From NCBI GenBank assembly GCA_029934735.1, contig JAOZLR010000197.1, forward strand, positions 1-5,264: a DNA stretch of 5,264 nt, given 5' to 3'. Under the pieces are notes generated by a model. That model was not told the origin of the DNA, searched no databases, and saw nothing but the letters and a program-made list of their open reading frames with translations. Source of the stretch: Bacteroidales bacterium. GTDB taxonomy: Bacteria; Bacteroidota; Bacteroidia; Bacteroidales; JAADJA01. Of the stretch, positions 1-5,264 are shown piece by piece (the first letter of the stretch is position 1; each line of letters begins with the position of its first letter). The position numbers and the translations under genes are program-made.

Positions 1-2
1 AT

Positions 3-116
3 TTGTATAATCCTGCTTCAGATGAATACATTTATCCTGCACTTCACTACATCAATTTGACGGTTCAATTCAATTCGCTTTTTTATAGGGCTTTTAATTC
101 CCAAATTTGCACTTGA
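3..116 (+). CDS. Possible 3' end of an upstream gene (partial)
   Basis: This reading frame is open from the left edge of the window to a TGA at 114-116, giving 37 visible residues with no start codon inside the window. The composition looks protein-like, with alternating aromatic and hydrophobic residues (for example ALHYINLTVQFN), and no other frame on either strand stays open across the stretch. The alternating pattern would suit a beta strand near a C-terminus, but no family is recognised. An open run of this length can occur by chance in AT-rich DNA, so this is a tentative call. If real, it ends 36 bases before the secreted repeat protein gene on the same strand. Confidence 0.35.
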   Translation: MYNPASDEYIYPALHYINLTVQFNSLFYRAFNSQICT

Positions 117-152
117 TAGCATCATTTTGTAAATCAATAAATATCCTAAATT

Positions 153-1811
153 ATGGCAACTTCATTTTTCAAATCACTAACAACTGTTATTATTCTGAGT
201 TTTGTTCTTCTGCTTAATACCTCTTTTGCTCAGAGCTATGCTTATAACCAGCAAACGTCCAATGGCAAATACCAATGCAAATATTCCGATGGTTTTGCCA
301 ATTATGATATACAGGTAAAAGGGGATATTAAAGTAAATGATGATGACACCGGTATAAAAAGCATATCACCGGGTGGGTATTTAAAGTTTTCAAAAAAGAC
401 CTTTGGAAATAAGCGTAGTATTACGGTTGAGAGCAATTCAAAAGGCAACTTAACTTATGAGTATTATGAAGGCAGGCAAAAGGAGCCGTATGAGCCTGAA
501 GGCAGGAAATGGATGGCCGATGTACTGCTTGAAATAATCCGTATGACAGGTATTGATGCCGAAGGCAGAACAAAAAGAATATTTTCTAAGAGAGGTGTTG
601 ACGGCGTTCTGGAGGAGATTCATTTAATTTCATCAAACACGGTCATGGCTAAGTACTTTGAGGCCTTGCTGAATAATTTCTCTCTAAAGAGCGATGAGCT
701 ACTTGCAGTCACCTCTTCAATAGCTAATGAGATGAGCTCAAACACAGAGCGTGGAAGGCTGTTTAGAAGGTATAGTGATTTATTCCTGAGGGATAATACA
801 ACAGCAGTTGGATATTTCAACAGCATTTCAAAATTGTCATCCAATAGCGAACGGAGTTCAATACTAACAAATATTTCAGCGAAAATTGATTTTAATGACC
901 CAAAGGTAACAGAAGCATATTTTGCCTGTATTGATAAAATGTCGAGCAATACCGAACGTGGACGAGTTCTCCGCAATACTGAAATATCACAGGAACTAAA
1001 CACACAAGCTTATTCCCGTTTGTTGATAAGTACAAAAAAGTTAAGCTCAAATACAGAGATGGGTTCTGTGATGAGGTCGCTTGATTTTCTTGATATGAAG
1101 GATCCCAGTATAAGCACAGCCTATTTTAACGCCATTGATGGAATGAGCAGTAACACTGAAGCTGGCAGGACAATGCAATACCTTATTAAGAATTATCATT
1201 TGAATGAGGACAACTATGTAAGATTACTAGGTAGTATTAAAAAATTGACTTCAAATACGGAGATGGGTAGCGTGTTAAGGTCGATAGATGCATTAAACCT
1301 GGAAAGTCCAAAAATTAATGAAGCATATTTTCTTGCAATCAATAGTATGACAAGTAATTCAGAAACAAGAAGTGTTTTAAAATATACTTTACAAAATCAT
1401 GAATTGAATACCAGTTCATGGGCTCAGTTTTTTGAAACAACAGGCAGGCTTTCATCTAATAGCGAGATGGGCTCAGTTTTGTCTTCAGCAATTGATTATA
1501 TGCCCTTCGACGATGAGGCTGTAGTTGATGGATTCTTTTTAGCAACTTCAAAATTTTCTAGTAGTACAGAGCATAGCCGCGTACTACGTACAATGATCTC
1601 AAACCCGGCATTTAATAAATATACAGCTTACAAACTTCTGGAAAGTACAAGAAAGATATCATCAAATACTGAAAAAGGTTCTGTATTGCTTAGGCTTGCA
1701 GATACTGAATTTGTAAAAGATCCTGAGATTAAAAAGTTGTATATGAGTACTGCCAAGACCCTCACATCTGATTCGGAATACAGGCGCGTGGTTGATAAGC
1801 TGATGGATTAA
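153..1811 (+). CDS. Secreted alpha-helical repeat protein with [ST]SN[ST]E repeats
   Basis: The protein has 552 residues. Residues 1-26 form a typical Sec signal peptide: Lys7, a hydrophobic core at about 11-21, and a likely signal peptidase I site after NTSFA. There is no lipobox cysteine, so a soluble periplasmic or exported protein is expected. Residues about 38-108 look beta-rich (GGYLKFSKK and a following charged strand). From about residue 118 the protein is helical and carries twelve repeats of 34-35 residues. The repeat motif starts at residues 160, 195, 229, 264, 298, 332, 366, 400, 434, 469, 503 and 538. Each motif begins a helix of the type SSNTExGxVLR, and most are followed by a second helix with YF or LL. 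The layout suggests a solenoid used for binding. From memory, similar S-[SD]-x-x-E...VL repeats occur in proteins linked to M56/BlaR1-type peptidases, but no peptidase motif is present here. Function is unknown. The ATG at 153 is chosen because the signal peptide begins directly at it; there is no clear Shine-Dalgarno sequence. Confidence 0.9.
   Translation: MATSFFKSLTTVIILSFVLLLNTSFAQSYAYNQQTSNGKYQCKYSDGFANYDIQVKGDIKVNDDDTGIKSISPGGYLKFSKKTFGNKRSITVESNSKGNLTYEYYEGRQKEPYEPEGRKWMADVLLEIIRMTGIDAEGRTKRIFSKRGVDGVLEEIHLISSNTVMAKYFEALLNNFSLKSDELLAVTSSIANEMSSNTERGRLFRRYSDLFLRDNTTAVGYFNSISKLSSNSERSSILTNISAKIDFNDPKVTEAYFACIDKMSSNTERGRVLRNTEISQELNTQAYSRLLISTKKLSSNTEMGSVMRSLDFLDMKDPSISTAYFNAIDGMSSNTEAGRTMQYLIKNYHLNEDNYVRLLGSIKKLTSNTEMGSVLRSIDALNLESPKINEAYFLAINSMTSNSETRSVLKYTLQNHELNTSSWAQFFETTGRLSSNSEMGSVLSSAIDYMPFDDEAVVDGFFLATSKFSSSTEHSRVLRTMISNPAFNKYTAYKLLESTRKISSNTEKGSVLLRLADTEFVKDPEIKKLYMSTAKTLTSDSEYRRVVDKLMD
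630..1808 (+). repeat. Twelve tandem 34-35 residue protein repeats (about 102-105 bases each)
   Basis: These are protein-level repeats inside the secreted protein gene. Spacings between successive motifs are 35, 34, 35, 34, 34, 34, 34, 34, 35, 34 and 35 residues. The units alternate between two classes. Units 5, 7, 9 and 11 read mostly [KR][LI][ST]SN[ST]E[MK]GSV, and in units 5 and 11 a KDP-like turn and a second helix follow. Units 4, 6, 8 and 10 carry more varied residues after the motif (RGR, AGR, TRS, HSR) and mostly an N-x-x-x-Y/W turn. The true building block is therefore about 68-69 residues. Unit 1 (residue 160) lacks the Glu and unit 12 (538) has Asp for Asn, as expected for end caps. 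The DNA copies have diverged, so this is an old array rather than a recent expansion. Confidence 0.85.
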
Positions 1812-1826
1812 ATATTGAGTAGCAAT

Positions 1827-1877
1827 TGCGTTTATGAAAATTGTAAAAACGTGTAGTATTTCACTAATAACGTTTAT
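1827..1877 (+). promoter_or_regulatory. Three LytTR-type binding-site candidates at a 21-base period
   Basis: Three 9-mers lie at 1827-1835 (TGCGTTTAT), 1848-1856 (AACGTGTAG) and 1869-1877 (AACGTTTAT). Against the published LytTR direct-repeat consensus [TA][AC][CA]GTTN[AG][TG], they match at 8, 8 and 9 of 9 positions. Starts are exactly 21 bases apart, leaving 12-base spacers, which is the spacing described for LytTR regulators and places the sites on one face of the helix. They sit 60-110 bases before an operon that ends in a LytTR response regulator, so autoregulation is a reasonable inference. The sites were found by eye and no background frequency was computed. Confidence 0.5.
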
Positions 1878-1882
1878 CTTTG
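1875..1882 (+). promoter_or_regulatory. Bacteroidota-type -7 promoter element (TATCTTTG)
   Basis: TATCTTTG matches the Bacteroidota -7 consensus TAnnTTTG exactly. It would place the transcription start near 1888-1890, about 48 bases before the kinase ATG. No convincing TTTG-type -33 element lies 19-21 bases upstream; that position is occupied by the second LytTR-like site. A weak -33 would fit a promoter that depends on an activator. The element also overlaps the third LytTR-like site by three bases. Confidence 0.45.
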
Positions 1883-1936
1883 AAGAATTAAACCCGTAGA
1901 AAGCACTTTTATTAATTCACATTTTAAAGGCCTTTT

Positions 1937-3013
1937 ATGCACTGGATTTGGCGAAACCTCATTATTAGTACTCTGCTGTCAATCGGTCTGTTCTTTTTTC
2001 TTTATTATAGCGAAACGAGCTTATGGCCTGGAAAAGAGTTATGGCTGGAATTACTGATTGTAATTTTCCTTGTTAATGTCGGTGGAGCATTTTTATATTT
2101 TGCAAACCGGAAGTTCAACGGGTTTATTCCCTGGAATAAAAATATCACATTACGTTTTTTAGTAGAAACTCTAACCGGCATATTGATTTTTGTACTATTG
2201 GCTTTCGTCTATGTGTATGCTTATGTCGAACAGATAGTTCCTGTGGAGGATAACAAAACATTCTGGGCTGAATACTGGGATGGAGCTGTGAAATTCGGGA
2301 TAATTACTGTCGTTATTATCTACATTTTTTCCCTTGTAAATTTCTCTGTTTTTTCATACAATCAATATGCTTTTGTACAAATCGAAAAATTAAATATCGA
2401 AAGAGACCAGTTAAAATTGCAATTTGAAGCATTAAAAAGTCAGCTTAGCCCTCATTTCCTTTTCAATGCACTAAATACTATTTCTTCTCTTCTTTATAAA
2501 GATATTCATATTTCTGAGGATTACATCAGGAAGCTGGCCAAAACGTATCAATATATTTTAGAAACTGATAATCATAAACTTGTAGAACTTTCTGAAGAGC
2601 TAAGTATGGTAGAGGCTTACTGTTTTATGCAAAAAATAAGGTTTGAAAATTGTATTGATATAGAGATTAATATCGCCCCAACACCTGATAAAACCTTAAT
2701 TCCACCATTAACAATCCAGATGCTTGTCGAAAATGCTATAAAGCACAATGATATATGTAAGGGACAAACATTGAAAGTTGAAATTTATTACGAAGATTCG
2801 AAGTTTGTTGTTGTCAGGAATAATGTTATTCAAAAACCGGAAATGACAAAAACCGATGATGCAACGGTTAATAAGCTTCGGAATAGGGATATATTTTCTC
2901 ACAAAATAGGATTGGATAATATCAGACAGAGATATAAATATTTTGCAAAAAAGGATATTGTAGTAATTTTTGATAATTTTTTTACAGTTAAATTGCCAGT
3001 GATAAATGACTAA
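1937..3013 (+). CDS. LytS/YehU-type membrane sensor histidine kinase
   Basis: The protein has 358 residues. Four transmembrane segments lie at about 7-24, 37-57, 73-97 and 117-138, with only short loops and no large extracytoplasmic domain, so the signal is probably sensed in or at the membrane. A coiled coil (about 145-170) leads into the His_kinase domain. His173 in LSPHFLFNALN is the expected phosphoacceptor. The N box is LVENAIKHN (263-271, Asn266) and the G box is KIGLDNIRQRY (323-333). The conserved linker with EEL (220-222) and the KIRFEN block (233-238) is also present. All expected catalytic features of this family are intact. It should autophosphorylate and pass the phosphate to the LytTR regulator encoded two genes downstream. 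Its stop overlaps the next gene's start by 8 bases, which suggests translational coupling. AAAGG six bases before the ATG is weakly Shine-Dalgarno-like. The individual signal cannot be predicted. Confidence 0.93.
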   Translation: MHWIWRNLIISTLLSIGLFFFLYYSETSLWPGKELWLELLIVIFLVNVGGAFLYFANRKFNGFIPWNKNITLRFLVETLTGILIFVLLAFVYVYAYVEQIVPVEDNKTFWAEYWDGAVKFGIITVVIIYIFSLVNFSVFSYNQYAFVQIEKLNIERDQLKLQFEALKSQLSPHFLFNALNTISSLLYKDIHISEDYIRKLAKTYQYILETDNHKLVELSEELSMVEAYCFMQKIRFENCIDIEINIAPTPDKTLIPPLTIQMLVENAIKHNDICKGQTLKVEIYYEDSKFVVVRNNVIQKPEMTKTDDATVNKLRNRDIFSHKIGLDNIRQRYKYFAKKDIVVIFDNFFTVKLPVIND

Positions 3014-4076
3014 ATATTTTTATAATAGCTACATTTTCAGGCTGACAGCCCCACCTTTATTCGGGATACTGATTTATTTGCTGATATTGATGTTCTTCGA
3101 TTCGCTAAATATGTTGACTGAGAATTTTTTCAGCAGGGAGGTTCTTTTTGTAATAAGCCTTACTTTTATTTTTTTTGAAGGAAACCGTCTGGTGATCGTT
3201 ATATTAAATAAAATATATCCGGTCACAAGGGATTTAACATTGAGGATAATATTCCAGTATATTTCGTCAATTATTTTCACAATTCTTATCGTAAGTACAT
3301 TTTTATATGCTTATTTCACCTATATCGAAGGATTCAATGCAATCCGAACAGAACTTATAACTTTCAACTCAATTTACCTGTTCACCGGTATCTTTTACAA
3401 CTTGTTTTTTTTCAGTCTGATATTTCTTAATAAGAAAAATGCATCGAAGGTCAACAGGGAAAAAGCACTACGGGAAAACCTTGAACTAGAGTTGCAGTCA
3501 TTCAAAAATCAGGTGAACCCGGAATTGTTATTTCAATCACTTGAAATTATTATCAGTGAATTGCACAGGGACAATGAATCAGCTGACGGATTGATAGGCT
3601 ATCTATCAGAGATTTATCGCTACACTCTTGACAACAAAGAGAATGAGCTGGTTTCGTTAAAAGAAGAACTAATTTCGATAAACCCAATTTTTAAGGTATT
3701 CAAAGCAAAATTTGATAAATCCTTTTCGCTTGATATTAATGTTGAGGATAAGGCTCAGAAATTAAATTTAATTCCAGGGACAATGCAATTAATATTGGAA
3801 TTTGCATTATCAGAGAATATTATAAACAAATATCTGCCATTAGTTTTCAAAATAAGTAACAGCGAAAATTCACTGCTGGTAAACTACAAATTGAATAAAA
3901 AGATAAACAAAATTAATATTGTACAAGAACGGCTGGATTTCCTTATTAAGGCTTATGCTCATTATTCTGAAAAAGGCTATAAAATGTGGAGTGAAAATGG
4001 AAATCGTTATTTTGAGATATCTTTGATTGAGGTGGAAGATGAATTAATTAACACAGAGTTAGTTATAAACGCATAA
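3006..4076 (+). CDS. Degenerate LytS-type histidine kinase paralogue (probable pseudokinase)
   Basis: The protein has 356 residues and the same plan as the preceding kinase: about four hydrophobic segments (near 14-31, 45-67, 80-106 and 120-141), a charged coiled coil (about 145-170) and a His_kinase-like region. The phosphoacceptor block reads QVNPELLFQSLE, with Glu173 where the neighbour has His173. The N box reads LILEFALSEN, with Phe266 in place of Asn266. The G box aligns with KINIVQERLDF, so its glycine is lost. The dimerisation and linker region is better kept (SEIYRYTLDN at 201-210 and SLKEEL at 217-222). The frame is intact over its whole length and is tightly packed in the operon, so it looks maintained rather than decaying. 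A likely role, inferred only, is a regulatory partner that forms a mixed dimer with the active kinase and carries an extra sensing surface. Catalysis by this protein alone seems unlikely. It begins within the last codons of the kinase gene. Confidence 0.9.
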   Translation: MTKYFYNSYIFRLTAPPLFGILIYLLILMFFDSLNMLTENFFSREVLFVISLTFIFFEGNRLVIVILNKIYPVTRDLTLRIIFQYISSIIFTILIVSTFLYAYFTYIEGFNAIRTELITFNSIYLFTGIFYNLFFFSLIFLNKKNASKVNREKALRENLELELQSFKNQVNPELLFQSLEIIISELHRDNESADGLIGYLSEIYRYTLDNKENELVSLKEELISINPIFKVFKAKFDKSFSLDINVEDKAQKLNLIPGTMQLILEFALSENIINKYLPLVFKISNSENSLLVNYKLNKKINKINIVQERLDFLIKAYAHYSEKGYKMWSENGNRYFEISLIEVEDELINTELVINA

Positions 4077-4080
4077 ACGT

Positions 4081-4866
4081 ATGAAAGTATTAATTATTGA
4101 AGACGAAAAACCTGCTGTAGAAAAGTTGGAAAAAATGCTCAAAAAATACAGCCCTGAAATTGTAATTGCAGGAGTATGTACATCTGTTGAGCAATCTGTT
4201 AAATGGTTGAATAATCCGGAAAATCAGGCCGATTTGCTGTTTATGGATATCCAGTTAACTGATGGCCTTAGTTTTGAAATATTTGGTAGAACCGAAGTGA
4301 ACACACCTGTGATTTTTATTACAGCATACAATGAATATGCGATACAAGCCTTTAAAGTCAATAGCATTGATTACCTGTTAAAGCCCTTGAATTACAATGA
4401 CCTTTTTCGGAGTATGGAAAAAATAAAATTGTTGAGAGAAAATCTGCCGGCAAACAAGGAGAGAATGCAATACGATGAGCTGAGCCGGGTGTTATTGCAA
4501 ATGAATAAATCGTATAAAACTCGTTTTTTGGTAAAAATAGGTGATCATATCCGGTCTGTTGAAGCTGCAAATATTAATCTCTTTTATGCCGAAGGCAGAA
4601 TTGTTTATATTTTGACAAACAAACAAAACAAATACATTATTGATTTCAAATTAGAGGAGTTGGAGCAGAGTCTTGATCCAAACTTATTTTTTAGGACAAA
4701 CCGCTCATCTATAGTAAATATCAATGCAATTAGTGATGTTGTGGTTTATTCAAACAGCAGGTTGAAGATTGAATTAAATATAGAGTTTGAAAAAGAGATT
4801 ATTGTAAGTCGTGAAAAGGTAGCCCAGTTAAAAATTTGGTTTGAAGGTTATACTAAGCCAACATAG
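4081..4866 (+). CDS. LytTR-family response regulator
   Basis: The protein has 261 residues, a normal length for the family. The receiver domain (about 2-118) has the acidic pair Glu7-Asp8, phosphoacceptor Asp56 in LLFMDIQL, Thr81 in FITAYNEYAIQAF and Lys101 in YLLKPL, so it should be phosphorylated and switch normally. A linker (about 119-145) leads to a LytTR DNA-binding domain (about 147-256) with the family blocks FLVKIGDHI, NINLFYAEG and FFRTNRSSIVNINAI. The LytTR fold binds direct repeats spaced by about two helical turns. The gene starts 4 bases after the degenerate kinase paralogue and is the last gene of the operon. It is the expected phosphate acceptor for the intact kinase. Candidate targets include the repeat array upstream of the operon; other targets cannot be seen here. 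Confidence 0.96.
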   Translation: MKVLIIEDEKPAVEKLEKMLKKYSPEIVIAGVCTSVEQSVKWLNNPENQADLLFMDIQLTDGLSFEIFGRTEVNTPVIFITAYNEYAIQAFKVNSIDYLLKPLNYNDLFRSMEKIKLLRENLPANKERMQYDELSRVLLQMNKSYKTRFLVKIGDHIRSVEAANINLFYAEGRIVYILTNKQNKYIIDFKLEELEQSLDPNLFFRTNRSSIVNINAISDVVVYSNSRLKIELNIEFEKEIIVSREKVAQLKIWFEGYTKPT

Positions 4867-4882
4867 AATTTTGTAACATAAC

Positions 4883-4922
4883 AATAAAAACCCGCATTGC
4901 AGTTGCAATACGGGTTTTTATT
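4883..4922. terminator. Bidirectional intrinsic terminator between convergent genes
   Basis: A near-perfect 40-base inverted repeat is centred between 4902 and 4903. The arms are AATAAAAACCCG, one mismatched base (C4895 against A4910), ATTGCA, then the mirror image. The mismatch is C-A in the plus-strand RNA but a tolerated G-U pair in the minus-strand RNA. Each direction ends in a T run after a GC-containing stem. It starts 16 bases after the regulator stop and ends 25 bases before the stop of the minus-strand gene, so it can serve both. Confidence 0.9.
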
Positions 4923-4947
4923 GGTAGTAACTACCTTGTGGAGCTAA

Positions 4948-5264
4948 TTATTTTGCCTCAATTTCATTAGCCTGCTTTTTTGCAAGGAAATGATTTATCA
5001 CAAGTGCAAGACCGCCGAAAAGAAAGATCATTGAAAAATAGGCAGCTTCAGGAACATCAATAAACGATTCAGTAACCGATAAAATATTTCCAATTAAAAT
5101 ACCGAGCGCAACACCAATCAGTAGCAAGCCATATTTTAGCGATAAATCTCTTGAGGTTTTGTTGTCGAGATACTTTTTCGGATCGAGTCCCCGTTCAATT
5201 ATTGCCATACGTTCCTTTTTTCTGTTTGAGAGGTAAACGATTCCGAGGATACTTCCAAAAATTA
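4948..5264 (-). CDS. Small membrane protein resembling DUF6249, 5' end outside the window (partial)
   Basis: The minus-strand frame ends with TAA at 4950-4948 and stays open to the right edge of the window, giving 104 visible residues. An ATG at 5208-5206 exists, but it lies inside a conserved-looking stretch: the codons before it read FGSILGIVYLSNRKKER, a membrane segment plus basic residues, and continue into MAIIERGLDP. That transition from a helix to (R/K)-E-R-M-A-x-I-E-R/K-G-x-D-P is typical of DUF6249-like proteins, so the real start is probably upstream of the window. Further membrane helices lie at visible residues about 44-63 and 73-93, followed by a charged C-terminal tail (KKQANEIEAK). 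Function is unknown. From memory, such genes often sit beside sigma factor genes in Bacteroidota, which cannot be checked here. Confidence 0.8.
   Translation of the reverse strand, partial: IFGSILGIVYLSNRKKERMAIIERGLDPKKYLDNKTSRDLSLKYGLLLIGVALGILIGNILSVTESFIDVPEAAYFSMIFLFGGLALVINHFLAKKQANEIEAK

Noticed and set aside
122..129. TCATTTTG as a -7 promoter element for the secreted protein gene
   Set aside because: It differs from TAnnTTTG at one key position, and the nearest TTTG upstream (106-109) is only 12 bases away, too close for a -33 element.
620..1003. Minus-strand open frame of 127 codons inside the secreted protein gene
   Set aside because: It lies wholly within a gene with a signal peptide and clear repeats, and its translation shows no recognisable motif; it is a shadow of the repeat coding.
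630..1808. Regular spacing of about 102-105 bases suggesting a CRISPR or DNA satellite array
   Set aside because: The repetition is at protein level only; DNA copies differ at many positions, the frame is open throughout, and there are no short identical direct repeats with unique spacers.
1846..1875. Possible terminator hairpin after the secreted protein gene (AAACG pairing with CGTTT)
   Set aside because: The pairing arises from the direct-repeat cores themselves, the stem is five base pairs with a large loop, and there is no proper T run after it.
1926..1935. Palindrome AAAGGCCTTT just before the kinase start codon as an operator
   Set aside because: A 10-base palindrome is short enough to occur by chance, and part of it can be read as a weak ribosome binding site; no second copy supports an operator.
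2708..2902. Minus-strand open frame of 64 codons within the kinase gene
   Set aside because: It is antisense to the N-box and C-terminal kinase region and has no family features; similar shadow frames at 3074-3280 and 4358-4570 were rejected for the same reason.
3006..4076. Calling the second kinase paralogue a pseudogene
   Set aside because: The frame is full length without stops or frameshifts, and its start overlap and 4-base downstream gap fit a translated operon member; only catalytic residues are lost.

Overview
This 5.26 kb window looks like chromosomal DNA from a member of the Bacteroidota. It is AT-rich, gene starts mostly lack a clear Shine-Dalgarno sequence, one intergenic region carries a TAnnTTTG-type -7 element, and the protein families (LytS/YehU-type sensor kinase next to a LytTR response regulator, and a small membrane protein resembling DUF6249) are common in that phylum. 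Genus and species cannot be told from the window. No RNA genes, CRISPR arrays, insertion sequences or phage genes were seen.

Layout from left to right. Bases 3-116 may hold the last codons of an upstream gene. Bases 153-1811 encode a secreted protein of 552 residues: a signal peptide, a short beta-rich domain, then about twelve helical repeats of 34-35 residues, each opening with a [ST]S[ND][ST]E-like motif. A 125-base intergenic region (1812-1936) holds three copies of a LytTR-type 9-mer at an exact 21-base period, the last overlapping a Bacteroidota -7 promoter element. Next comes a tight three-gene operon: a four-helix membrane histidine kinase (1937-3013), a paralogous membrane protein whose kinase core has lost its key residues (3006-4076, overlapping the first by 8 bases), and a LytTR response regulator (4081-4866, 4-base gap). 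A bidirectional terminator (4883-4922) separates this operon from a convergent gene on the minus strand (4948 to beyond the window edge).

Inferred working model: the intact kinase and the degenerate paralogue form a mixed membrane complex that controls phosphorylation of the LytTR regulator. The regulator may in turn bind the 21-base-spaced sites upstream of its own operon. The secreted repeat protein lies just upstream on the same strand and may be functionally linked, but only adjacency supports that. The most unusual points are the kinase/pseudokinase pair, the triple operator-like array and the two-unit alternation in the secreted repeat protein.
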